Both the position numbers and the translations under genes were made by a program. A model generated the notes under the pieces. The model ran no database searches. It was not told the origin of the DNA and was given only the letters and a program-made list of their open reading frames with translations. From the NCBI GenBank assembly GCA_964020975.1, contig OZ026621.1:95028611-95092610 (forward strand): 64,000 nucleotides of DNA, read 5' to 3'. Position 1 is the stretch's first letter. Each line of letters opens with the position of its first letter. The DNA comes from Hermodice carunculata (Eukaryota; Annelida; Polychaeta; Eunicida; Amphinomidae). Positions 1 to 11,003 of this stretch are shown one piece after another.

Positions 1-3000
1 AAATGTCTGGGGAGCTTCGGGTAGCTTCTCTTGCAAAATGGACAAAAATGTCCCTTATACCATATGCGTCCACCTTTATTATTGGCCGTTTCAACATTGA
101 TGTCAGGAAGTGATGAAGTATCATCCATTTCAACATTGATGTCAGGAAGTGATGAAGTATCATCCATTTCAACATTGATGTCAGGAAGTGATGAAGTATC
201 ATCCATTTCAACATTGATGTCAGGAACTGATGAAGTAACTTCCATTTCAACATTGATTTCAGCAACTGATGAAGTAACATCCATTTCAACATTGATGTCA
301 GGAACTGAAGAAGTTACATCCATTTCAACATTGATGTCAAGAACTGATGAAGTTACATCCATTTCAACATTGATGTCAAGAATTGATAAGGTAACATCCA
401 TTTCAACATTGATGTCAGGAAGTGATGAAGTAACATCCACTTCAACACTGCTGTCAGGAACTGATGGAGTAACATCCATTTCAACATTGATGTCAGGAAC
501 TGATGAAGCAACATCCATTTCAACATTGATGTCAGGAAGTGATGAAGTAACATCCATTTCAACATTGATGTCAGGAAGTGATGAAGTTACATCCATTTCA
601 ACATTGATGTCAGGAAGTGATGAAGTAACATCCATTTCAACATTGATGTCAGGAACTGATGAAGTAACATCCATTTCAACATTGCTGTAAGCAACTGATG
701 AAGTAACATCCATTTCAACATTGATGTCAGGTGCTGATGAAGTAACATCCATTTCAACATTTATGTCAGGAAATGATGAAGTTACATCCATTTCAACATT
801 GATGTCAGGAACTGATGAAGTAACATCCATTTCAACACTGATGTAAGGAACTGATGAAGGAACGTCCATTTCAACATTGATGTCAGGAACTGATGAAGTA
901 ACATCCATTTCAACATTGATATCAGCAACTGATGAAGTTACATCCATTTCAACATTGATGTCAGGAACTGATGAAGTTATATCCATTTCAACATTGATAT
1001 CAGGCAGTGATGAAGTTACATCCATTTCAACATTGAAGTCAGGCAGTGAATAGGTTACATCCATTTCAACATTGATGTCAGGAACTGATGAAGAAACATC
1101 CATTTCAACATTGATGTCAGAAAATGATGAAGTAACATCCATTTCAACATTGATGTCCGGAAGTGATGAAGTAAGATTCATTTCAACACTGATGTCAGGA
1201 ACTGATATAGTAACGTCCATTTCAACATTGATGTCAGGAACTGGTGAAGTAACATCCATTTCAACATTGATATCAGGAACTGGTGAAGAAACATCCATTT
1301 CAACATTGATGTCAGGAACTGATGAATTAACATCTGTTTCAACATTGATGTCAGAAAATGATGAAGTAACATCCATTTCAACATTGATGTCAGGAACTGG
1401 TGAAGTAACATCCATTTCAACATTGATGTCAGGAACTGATGAATTAACATCTGTTTCAACATTGATGTCAGCAACTGATGAAGTAACATCCATTTCAACA
1501 TTGATGTCAGGAACTGAAGAAGTTACATCCATTTCAACATTGATGTCAAGAACTGATGAAGTTAAATCCATTTCAACATTGATGTCAGGAATTGATAAGG
1601 TAACATCCATTTCAACATTGATGTCATGCAGTGATGAAGTTACATCCATTTCAACATTGATGTCAGGAACTGATGAACCAACGTTCATTTCAACATTGAT
1701 GTCAGGAACTGATGAAGTAACATCCATTTGAACATTGATGTCAGGAACTGATGAAGTAACATCCATTTCAACATTGATGTCCGGAAGTGATGAAGTAACA
1801 TCCATTTCAACATTGATGTCAGGAACTGATGAAGTTACATCCATTTCAACATTGATGTCAGAAACTGATGAAGTTACATCCATTTCAACATTGATGTCAG
1901 GAACTAATGAACCAACGTTCATTTCAACATTGATGTCAGGAACTGATGAAGTTACATCCATTTCAACATTGATGTCAGAAACTGATGAAGTTACATCCAT
2001 TTCAACATTGATGTCAGGAACAGATAAAGACACATCCACTTCAACATTGATGGCAGGAAATGATGAAGTTACATCCATTTCAACATTGATGTCAGGAACT
2101 GATGAACCAACGTTCATTTCAACATTGATGTCAGGAACTGATGAAGTTACATCCATTTCAACATTGATGTCAGAAACTGATGAAGTTACATCCATTTCAA
2201 CATTGATGTCAGGAACAGATAAAGACACATCCACTTCAACATTGATGGCAGGAAATGATGAAGTTACATCCATTTCAACATTGATGTCAGGAACTGATGA
2301 ATTAACATCTGTTTCAACATTGATGTCAGGAAATGATGAAGTAACATCCATTTCAACATTGATGTCAGCAACTGATGAAGTTACATCCATTTCAACATTG
2401 ATGTCAGGAACTGATGAAGCTAAATCCATTTCAACATTGATGTCAGTCAGTGATGAAGTTACATCCATTTCAACATTGATGTCAGGAACTGATGAAGTAA
2501 CACCCATTTCAACATTAATGTCAGGCAGTGATGAAGTTACATCTATTTCAACATTGATGTCAGGAACTGCTGAACCGACGTTCATTTCAACATTGATGTC
2601 AGGCACTGATGAAGTAACATCCATTTGAACATTGATGTCAGGAACTGATGAAGTAACATCCATTTCAACATTGATGTCCGGAAGTGATGAAGTAAGATTC
2701 ATTTCAACACTGATGTCAGGAACTGATGTAGTAACGTCCATTTCAACATTGATGTCAGGAACTGGTGAAGTAACATCCATTTCAACATTGATATCAGGAA
2801 CTGGTGAAGTAACATCCATTTCAACATTGATGTCAGGAACTGATGAATTAACATCTGTTTCAACATTGATGTCAGAAAATGATGAAGTAACATCCATTTC
2901 AACATTGATGTCAGCAACTGATGAAGTTACATCCATTTCAACATTGATATCAGGAACTGATGAAGCTAAATCCATTTCAACATTGATGTCAGGCAGTGAT

Positions 3001-4118
3001 GAAGTTACATCCATTTCAACATCGATGTCAGGAACTGATGAAGTAACACCCATTTCAACATTGATGTCACGCAGTGATGAAGTTACATCCATTTCAACAT
3101 TGATGTCAGGAACTGCTGAGCCAACGTTCATTTCAACATTGATGTCAGGAACTGATGAAGTAACATCCATTTGAACATTGATGTCAGGAACTGATGAAGT
3201 AACATCCATTTCAACATTTATGTCAGGAAATGATGAAGTTACATCCATTTCAACATTGATGTCAGGAACTGATGAAGTAACATCCATTTCAACATTGATG
3301 TCAGTAACTGATGAAGTAACATCCATTTCAACACTGATGTCAGGAACTGATATAGCAACGTCCATTTCAACATTGATGTCAGGAAGTGGTGAAGTAACAT
3401 CCATTTCAACATTGATGTCAGGAACTGGTGAAGTAACATCCATTTCAACATTGATGTCACGCAGTGATGAAGTTACATCCATTTCAACATTGATGTCAGG
3501 AACTGATGAAGTTACATCCATTTCAACACTAAAGTCAGGAACTGATGAAGTAACATCCATTTCAACATTGATGTCAGGAACTGATGAAGTAACATCCATT
3601 TCAACATTGATGTCAGGAACTGATGAAGTAACATCCATTTCAACATTGATGTCAGGAACTGATGAACCAACGTTCATTTCAACATTGATGTCAGGAACTG
3701 ATGAAGTAACATCCATCTTAACATTGATGTCAGGAATTGATGAAGTAACATCCATTTGAAAACTGATGTCAGGAACTGATGAAGTTACATCCATTTCAAC
3801 ATTGATGTCAGGAAGTGATGAAGTTACATCCATTTCAACATTGATATCGGGAAGTGATGAAGTAACATCCATTTCAACATTGATGTCAGGAACTGATGAA
3901 GCAACGTACATTTCAACATTGATGTCAGGAAATGATGAAGTAACATCCATTTCAACATTGATGTCAGGAACTGATGAAGTTACGTCCATTTCAACATTGA
4001 TGTCAGGAACTGATGAAGTTACATCCATTTCAACATTGATGTCAGGAACTGATGATGTTACATCCATTTCAACATTGATGTCGGGAACTGAATAAGTAAC
4101 ATTCATTTCAATATGCAT
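1..4118 (-). CDS. giant 13-residue-repeat protein with finger-like domain (partial, runs off left edge)
   Basis: Seen: the minus frame is open without a stop from an ATG at 4118-4116 to the left edge, 1,372 codons; an in-frame TAA lies upstream at 4148-4146. Residues 1-1343 are about 103 tandem copies of the 13-mer VEMDVTSSVPDIN (V/A, V/L/F and M/I variants), acidic and lacking Lys/Arg. At 92-90 the repeat passes in frame into unique sequence: TANNKGGR, IWYKGHF, then CPFCKRSYPKLPRH, with Cys1359, Cys1362 and His1372 spaced C-x2-C-x9-H. Plus-strand translation of the same block hits about eight stops, so the minus frame is the preserved one. Inference: a C2H2-like finger follows the repeat and continues off the window. 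Similar C-x2-C...KL-x-RHL fingers occur in poorly described invertebrate and fish proteins. The ATG may not be the true start, since the real 5' end could be spliced in from upstream. The function is not recognised. Confidence 0.55.
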   Translation of the reverse strand, partial: MHIEMNVTYSVPDINVEMDVTSSVPDINVEMDVTSSVPDINVEMDVTSSVPDINVEMDVTSSFPDINVEMYVASSVPDINVEMDVTSSLPDINVEMDVTSSLPDINVEMDVTSSVPDISFQMDVTSSIPDINVKMDVTSSVPDINVEMNVGSSVPDINVEMDVTSSVPDINVEMDVTSSVPDINVEMDVTSSVPDFSVEMDVTSSVPDINVEMDVTSSLRDINVEMDVTSPVPDINVEMDVTSPLPDINVEMDVAISVPDISVEMDVTSSVTDINVEMDVTSSVPDINVEMDVTSSFPDINVEMDVTSSVPDINVQMDVTSSVPDINVEMNVGSAVPDINVEMDVTSSLRDINVEMGVTSSVPDIDVEMDVTSSLPDINVEMDLASSVPDINVEMDVTSSVADINVEMDVTSSFSDINVETDVNSSVPDINVEMDVTSPVPDINVEMDVTSPVPDINVEMDVTTSVPDISVEMNLTSSLPDINVEMDVTSSVPDINVQMDVTSSVPDINVEMNVGSAVPDINVEIDVTSSLPDINVEMGVTSSVPDINVEMDVTSSLTDINVEMDLASSVPDINVEMDVTSSVADINVEMDVTSSFPDINVETDVNSSVPDINVEMDVTSSFPAINVEVDVSLSVPDINVEMDVTSSVSDINVEMDVTSSVPDINVEMNVGSSVPDINVEMDVTSSFPAINVEVDVSLSVPDINVEMDVTSSVSDINVEMDVTSSVPDINVEMNVGSLVPDINVEMDVTSSVSDINVEMDVTSSVPDINVEMDVTSSLPDINVEMDVTSSVPDINVQMDVTSSVPDINVEMNVGSSVPDINVEMDVTSSLHDINVEMDVTLSIPDINVEMDLTSSVLDINVEMDVTSSVPDINVEMDVTSSVADINVETDVNSSVPDINVEMDVTSPVPDINVEMDVTSSFSDINVETDVNSSVPDINVEMDVSSPVPDINVEMDVTSPVPDINVEMDVTISVPDISVEMNLTSSLPDINVEMDVTSSFSDINVEMDVSSSVPDINVEMDVTYSLPDFNVEMDVTSSLPDINVEMDITSSVPDINVEMDVTSSVADINVEMDVTSSVPDINVEMDVPSSVPYISVEMDVTSSVPDINVEMDVTSSFPDINVEMDVTSSAPDINVEMDVTSSVAYSNVEMDVTSSVPDINVEMDVTSSLPDINVEMDVTSSLPDINVEMDVTSSLPDINVEMDVASSVPDINVEMDVTPSVPDSSVEVDVTSSLPDINVEMDVTLSILDINVEMDVTSSVLDINVEMDVTSSVPDINVEMDVTSSVAEINVEMEVTSSVPDINVEMDDTSSLPDINVEMDDTSSLPDINVEMDDTSSLPDINVETANNKGGRIWYKGHFCPFCKRSYPKLPRH

Positions 4119-4194
4119 GTTGGGAACTGATGAAGTAACATCGATTTAAACATTGATGTCGGGAACTGATGAAGTAACATCTATTTCAACATTG
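88..4194. repeat. uninterrupted monomer block 1 (about 105 copies)
   Basis: A pure 39-bp array without any spacer or frame-changing indel. Successive plus-strand reading segments starting at 31, 1072, 1735, 2632, 3178 and 3766 are all in the same frame. Internal higher-order repetition is visible: segments starting at 1735, 2632 and 3178 are offset by 897 and 546 bp, exactly 23 and 14 monomers. Variants such as gaaccaacgttc, aaagacacatcc and gaattaacatct mark the repeated sub-blocks. The block carries the long minus-strand open frame. Confidence 0.93.
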
Positions 4195-4766
4195 ATAAAA
4201 AAAATGAAAAAAAATGAAAAAAAACGAAATATGAAAAAAAAAATAGAAAATAGAAAAACAATAAAAAAATAAAAAAATGTAAAAAATAAAAAAAATTGAA
4301 AGAAAAAATAAAAAAAAACAAAAACAAAAAAAACCAAAAAAAATGAAAAAAACAGGAAAAAAATGAAAAAAAGCAATATTTTATTTTTAAATGAGAAAAA
4401 AGAAAAAAAATGAAAAAAATGAAAAAAAAAAAAAAACGAAAAAAAGAAAAAAAATTCAACATTGATATCAGGAACTGATGAAGTTACAAACATTTCAACA
4501 TTGATGTCAGGAACTGATGAAGTCAAATCCATTTTAACTTTGATGTCATGAACTGATGAAGTAACATCCATTTCAACCTTGTTTAAAAAAATGAAAGAAA
4601 ATGAAAAAAAATTATAAAATGAAAAAAATTTAAAAAATTTAAAAAAAAACTAAAAAAAACAATAAAAAAATTAAAAAAATTACATACATAAAAGAAATAA
4701 AAAAAAAAAATAAAAGACAATATTAAAAAAAAAAAAAACGGAAAAAAAATTTAAAAAAAAAATTTC
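4195..4766. repeat. two A-rich spacers flanking a three-monomer island
   Basis: Positions 4195-4455 and 4582-4766 are almost pure A with scattered t, g and c. Between them three variant monomers (gatatcagg..., gatgaagtcaaatcc, gatgtcatgaac) survive. The first spacer reads through on the minus strand as a Phe-rich stretch in the same absolute frame as the blocks on both sides. The second ends that frame at a TAA (4682-4680). The same spacer-island-spacer cassette recurs at 6999-7546, 11004-11548, 13543-15010, 17120-18504 and 20423-20946. Confidence 0.85.
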
Positions 4767-6998
4767 AACATTGATGGCAGGAACTGATGAAGTAACATCC
4801 ATTTCAACATTGATGTCAGGAACTGATGAACCAACGTTCATTTCAACATTGATGTCAGGAACTGATGAAGTAACATCCATTTGAACATTGATGTCAGGAA
4901 CTGATGAAGTAACATCCATTTCAACATTTATGTCAGGAAATGATGAAGTTACATCCATTTCAACATTGATGTCAGGAACTGATGAAGTAACATCCATTTC
5001 AACATTGATGTCAGTAACTGATGAAGTAACATCCATTTCAACATTGATGTCAGGAAGTGATGAAGTAACATCCATTTGAACATTGATGTCAGGAACTGAT
5101 GAAGTAACATCCATTTGAAAACTGATGTCAGGAACTGATGAAGTTACATCCATTTCAACATTGATGTCAGGAACTGATGAAGTTACATCCATTTCAACAT
5201 TGATGTGGGGAAGTGATGAAGTAAGATCCATTTCAACACTGATGTCAGGAACTGATATAGCAACGTCCATTTCAACATTGATGTCAGGAAGTGGTGAAGT
5301 AACATCCATTTCAACATTGATGTCAGGAACTGGTGAAGTAACATCCATTTCAACATTGATGTCACGCAGTGATGAAGTTACATCCATTTCAACATTGATG
5401 TCAGGAACTGATGAAGTTACATCCATTTCAACACTAAAGTCAGGAACTGATGAAGTAACATCCATTTCAACATTGATGTCAGGAACTGATGAAGTAACAT
5501 CCATTTCAACATTGATGTCAGGAACTGATCAAGTAACATCCATTTCAACATTGATGTCAGGAACTGATGAACCAACGTTCATTTCAACATTGATGTCAGG
5601 AACTGATGAAGTAACATCCATTTTAACATTGATGTCAGGAATTGATGAAGTAACATCCATTTGAAAACTGATGTCAGGAACTGATGAAGTTACATCCATT
5701 TCAACATTGATGTCAGGAAGTGATGAAGTTACATCCATTTCAACATTGATATCGGGAAGTGATGAAGTAACATCCATTTCAACATTGATGTCAGGAACTG
5801 ATGAAGCAACGTCCATTTCAACATTGATGTCAGGAACTGATGAAGTAACATCCATTTGAACATTGATGTCAGGAACTGATGAAGTAACATCCATTTCAAC
5901 ATTTATGTCAGGAAATGATGAAGTTACATCCATTTCAACATTGATGTCAGGAACTGATGAAGTAACATCCATTTCAACATTGATGTCAGTAACTGATGAA
6001 GTAACATCCATTTCAACATTGATGTCAGGAAGTGATGAAGTAACATCCATTTGAACATTGATGTCAGGAACTGATGAAGTAACATCCATTTGAAAACTGA
6101 TGTCAGGAACTGATGAAGTTACATCCATTTCAACATTGATGTCAGGAACTGATGAAGTTACATCCATTTCAACATTGATGTCGGGAAGAGATGAAGTAAG
6201 ATCCATTTCAACACTGATGTCAGGAACTGATATAGCAACGTCCATTTCAACATTGATGTCAGGAACTGGTGAAGTAACATCCATTTCAACATTGATGTCA
6301 GGAACTGGTGAAGTAACATCCATTTCAACATTGATGTCACGCAGTGATGAAGTTACATCCATTTCAACATTGATGTCAGGAACTGATGAAGTTACATCCA
6401 TTTCAACACTAAAGTCAGGAACTGATGAAGTAACATCCATTTCAACATTGATGTCAGGAACTGATGAAGTAACATCCATTTCAATATTGATGTCAGGAAC
6501 TGATGAAGTAACATCCATTTCAACATTGATGTCAGGAACTGATGAACCAACGTTCATTTCAACATTGATGTCAGGAACTGATGAAGTAACATCCATTTTA
6601 ACATTGATGTCAGGAATTGATGAAGTAACATCCATTTGAAAACTGATGTCAGGAACTGATGAAGTTACATCCATTTCAACATTGATGTCAGGAAGTGATG
6701 AAGTTACATCCATTTCAACATTGATATCGGGAAGTGATGAAGTAACATCCATTTCAACACTGATGTCAGGAACTGATGAAGCAACGTACATTTCAACATT
6801 GATGTCAGGAAATGATGAAGTAACATCCATTTCAACATTGATGTCAGGAACTGATGAAGTTACATCCATTTCAACATTGATGTCGGGAACTGATGAAGTA
6901 ACATTCATTTCAATATGCATGTTGGGAACTGATGAAGTAACATCGATTTAAACATTGATGTCGGGAACTGATGAAGTAACATCTATTTCAACATTGAT
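4767..6998. repeat. monomer block 2 with an exact 25-monomer duplication
   Basis: About 57 monomers. Plus-strand segments starting at 4888 and 5125 recur at 5863 and 6100 with almost the same variant order, an offset of 975 bp, exactly 25 monomers. This shows recent unequal exchange. On the minus strand 6920-5529 is open for 463 codons (start MHIEMN, then VEMDVTSSVPDIN units), while the plus frame is cut by several TGA codons (catttgaac, catttgaaa). Confidence 0.9.
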
Positions 6999-9900
6999 AA
7001 AAAAAATGAAAAAAAAATGAAAAAAATGAAAAAAAATGAAAAAAAACGAAATATGAAAAAAAATAGAAAATAGAAAAACAATGAAAAAATTAAAAAATGT
7101 AAAAAATAAAAAAAATTGAAAGAAAAAATAAAAAAAACAAAAAAATGAAAAAAACAGGAAAAAAAGGAAAAAAAGCAATATTTTTTTTTTTAAATGAGAA
7201 AAAAGAAAAAAAATGAAAAAATGAAAAAAAGACAAAAAATTCAATATTGATATCAGGAACTGATGAAGTTACAATCATTTCAACATTGATGTCAGGAACT
7301 GATGAAGTCAAATCCATTTTAACTTTGATGTCATGAACTGATGAAGTAACATCCATTTCAACCTTGTTTAAAAAAATGAAAGAAAATGAAAAAAAATAAT
7401 AAAATGAAAAAAATTTTAAAAATTTAAAAAAAAACTAAAAAAAACAATAAAAAAATTTAAAAAATTACATACATAAAAGAAATAAAAAAAAAAAATAAAA
7501 GACAATATTAAAAAAAAAAAAACGGAAAAAAAAATTTAAAAAAAAAATTTCAACATTGATGGCAGGAACTGATGAAGTAACAACCATTTCAACATTGATG
7601 TCAGGAACGGATGAGGCAACATCCATTTCAACATTGATTAAAAAAAATAAGAAAATGAAAAAAGAATAAAAGAAAAAATGAAAAAAAATATAAAAAAAAA
7701 AATTAAAAAAAGGAAAAAAAAAGAAATAAAATGAGAAAAATAAAAAAAAGAAAAAAAATTCAACAAAGAAACAAAACAAGAAAAAATGACAAAAAGTGAG
7801 AAAAAACCCGAAAAAAATGAAAAGAAAAAAAAAATTCAACATTGATGTCAGGAACGGATGAAGTAACATCCATTTCAACATTTATGTCAGGAACTGATGA
7901 AGTTACATCCAATTCAACATTCATGTCAGGAACTGATGAAACAACATCCATTTCAACATTGATGTCAGGAACAGATGAAGCAACATCCATTTCAACATTG
8001 ATAAAAAGGAAATTAATAAAAAAAAATTAAAAAAGTGAAAAAAAAAAAGAAAAAAAATAAGAAAAAATAAAATATAAAAAACAATTATCCATTTCAACAT
8101 TAATAAAAAAAACAAAATTTTTTTTAAAAAATTGATAAAAATTAAAAAAAATTAAAAAAATTAAAAAAAATTAGAAAAAACGAAAGAAAAAAATACAATA
8201 AAAAAAGTATTAACAAAATTAAAAAAATAAAAAAAAAAAATAAAAAATACAATAAAAAATTTTTAAAAAATTTAAAAAATGAAAAAAATTAATTAAAAAC
8301 TGGAAAAAACAAAAACAAAACACTCCCCAAAATAAGGAAAAAAAACAGAAAAAAAATTATAAAAAAAATAAAAAATAATAAAATAAGTCAGAAGAAAATG
8401 AAAAAAAATACAGAATAAAAAAAAATAAAAAACAATAAAAAATAAAAAAAAAAGAAAAAAATACATAAATGAAAAAAAATGAAAAAAAACCAGAAACAAG
8501 AAAAAAGCAACATTGATCAAAAAATAAAAATAAAATAAAAAAGTATAAAAAAATGAGAACAAAATTTAAAAAAAGCAATAAAAAAGTATTAAAAAATAGA
8601 AAAAAAATAAACAAAAAAAACAATAAAAGAAAAGATAAACAAAAGGAAATAAAATGAAGAAAAAAAGAAAAAAATGAAAACAAAATAAAACAAAACAAAA
8701 AGAAATGACAAAAAAAAAAAAACGAAAAAAAAAATGAAAAAAAAATTCAACATTGATGGCAGGAGCCGATGAAGTAACATCCATTTAACATTGATGTCAG
8801 GAACTGATGAAGTAACATCCATTTCAACATTGATGTCAGGAACTGATGAAGTAACATATATTTCAACATTCATGTCAGGAACTGATGAAGCAACATCTAT
8901 TTCAACATTGATGTCAGGAACTGATGAAGTATCATCCATTTCAACATTGATGTCAGGAGCTGATGAAGTAACATCCATTTCAACATTGATAGAAAAAAAT
9001 GAAAAAAAATTTTTAAAAAGGAAAAAAGTGAAAAAAAAACCAAAAATAATAAAATAAAGGAGAGCAAAAAGAAAAAAAATGAAAAAAATGAATAAAAAAG
9101 GAACCCCCCCCCAAAATGAAAAAAGAGATAAAAAAGTAAATGAAAAAAAAAGAGAAAAAAAAAATTAACATTGATGTCAGGAACTGATGAAGTTAATTCC
9201 ATTTCAACATTGATGTCAGGAACTGATGAAGTCACATCCATTTCAACATTGATGTCAGGAAATGATGAAGTACCATCCATTTCAACATTGATAAAAAAAA
9301 TAAAAAAAAATAAAAAGAAATTTAAAAAAATGAAAAAAAAATAAAGAATAAAAAAAAGCAATAAAAAAATAAAAAAATGAAAAAAAGAAACACAAATGAA
9401 AAAAATGAAAAAAAATGAAAAAAAAACAGAAACTGGAAAAAAGGAACCTTGATTAAAAAAAATAAAAATAAGATAAAAAAGGTATAAAAAAACGAAAAGG
9501 AAATAAAAAAAATAAAAAAACAATAAAAAAGTATTAAAAAATGGAAAAAAATAATTAAAAAAAACAATAAAAGAAAATATAAAAAAATGAAACAAAGTAA
9601 AAAAAAAGAAAAAAAATGAAAAACAAAACAAAACAAAAATGACACCAAAAAAAACGAAAAAAAAATGAAAAAAAAAATTCAACATTGATGACAGGAACAG
9701 ATGAAGTAACATCCATTTCAACATTGGTGTCAGGAACTGATGAAGTAACATCCATTTCAACATTGATGTCAGGAACTGATGAAGTAACATCCATTTCAAC
9801 ATTGATGTCAGGAACTGATGAAGTAACATCCATTTCAATATTGATGAAACAAAAATAAAAAAAAATAAAAATGAATGTAAAAAAAATGAAAAAAAAAATA

Positions 9901-10248
9901 AAAAATAAAAAATAAAAAAATAAAAAAATGAAAAAAAAAAAAAAACTAAAATTTAAAAAAAATTAAAAAAATGAAAAAATGAAAAAAAATGAAAAAATGG
10001 AAAAAAACGGAAACAAGAAAGAAGAAAAATTGATGAAAAAAAATAAAAAAAATAAAAAAAATGAAAAAAACTGACTGATGTCAAAAAAAAAACAATAAAA
10101 TTTTTTAAAAAATGGAAAAAATAAATAAAAAAAACAATCAAAGAAAATATAAAAAAATAAAATAAATGGAAAAAAAGAAAAAAAAATTTAAAAAAAACCA
10201 AAATAAAAAAAATTGTCAAAAAAAACAAAACAAAAAAAATGAAAAAAA
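6999..10248. repeat. spacer-dominated stretch with short monomer islands
   Basis: A-rich spacers (for example 7640-7833, 8106-8747, 9293-9677, 9847-10248) alternate with islands of one to six monomers (7239-7368, 7547-7639, 7834-8002, 8748-8990, 9168-9292, 9678-9846). Short non-A motifs inside the spacers (caaaacactcccc near 8323, gaaacacaaatg near 9386, gaaacaagaaagaag near 10010) recur elsewhere in the array and identify individual spacer types. No gene is seen apart from the array frames. Confidence 0.85.
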
Positions 10249-11003
10249 ATTCAACATTCATGGCAGGAACGGATGAAGTAACATCCATTTCAACATTGAT
10301 GTCAGAAACTGATGAAGTTACATCCATTTCAACATTGATGTCAGGAACAGATGAAGTTACATCCATTTCAACATTGATGTCAGGAACTGATGAAGTTACA
10401 TCCATTTCAACATTGCTGTCAGGAACTGATGAAGTTACATCCATTTCAACATTGATATCGGGAAGTGATGAAGTAACATCCATTTCAACACTGATGTCAG
10501 GAACTGATGAAGCAACGTCCATTTCAACATTGATGTCAGGAACTGATGAAGCAACATCCATTTCAACATTGATGTCAGGAACTGATGAAGTTACATCCAT
10601 TTCAACATTGCTGTCAGGAAGTGATGAAGTTACATCCATTTCAACATTGATATCGGGAAGTGATGAAGTAACATCCATTTCAACACTGATGTCAGGAACT
10701 GATGAAGCAACGTCCATTTCAACATTGATGTCAGGAACTGATGAAGCAACATCCATTTCAACATTGATGTCAGGAACTGATGAAGTTACATCCATTTCAA
10801 CATTGGTGTCAGGAACGGATGAAGTTACATCCATTTCAACATTGATGTCAGGAACTGAAGAAGTTACATCCATTTCAACATTGATGTCGGGAACTGATGA
10901 AGTAACATTCATTTCAACATGCATGTTGGGAACTGATGAAGTAACATCGATTTAAACATTGATGTCGGGAACTGATGAAGTAACATCCATTTCATCATTG
11001 ATA
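10249..11003. repeat. monomer block 3
   Basis: About 19 monomers, entered by the variant ttcaacattcatggcagg and left by ttcatcattgatat. The minus strand is open from the MHVEMN start at 10924 through the block and on into the Phe-rich spacer to 9953 (323 codons). The five-monomer group ending gatgaagcaacgtcc is itself duplicated inside the block. Confidence 0.88.

Noticed and set aside
353-3460. Minus-strand MLKWMLLHQFLTS-repeat frames
   Set aside because: Short, often interrupted, and simply the third frame permitted by a 39-bp period.
31-4095. Plus-strand ISTLMSGTDEVTS-repeat proteins
   Set aside because: Repeated in-frame stops cut them into pieces, their left end is not joined to any recognisable coding sequence, and the minus frame over the same DNA is fully open with a finger-like end. 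They are shadows of a 13-codon period.
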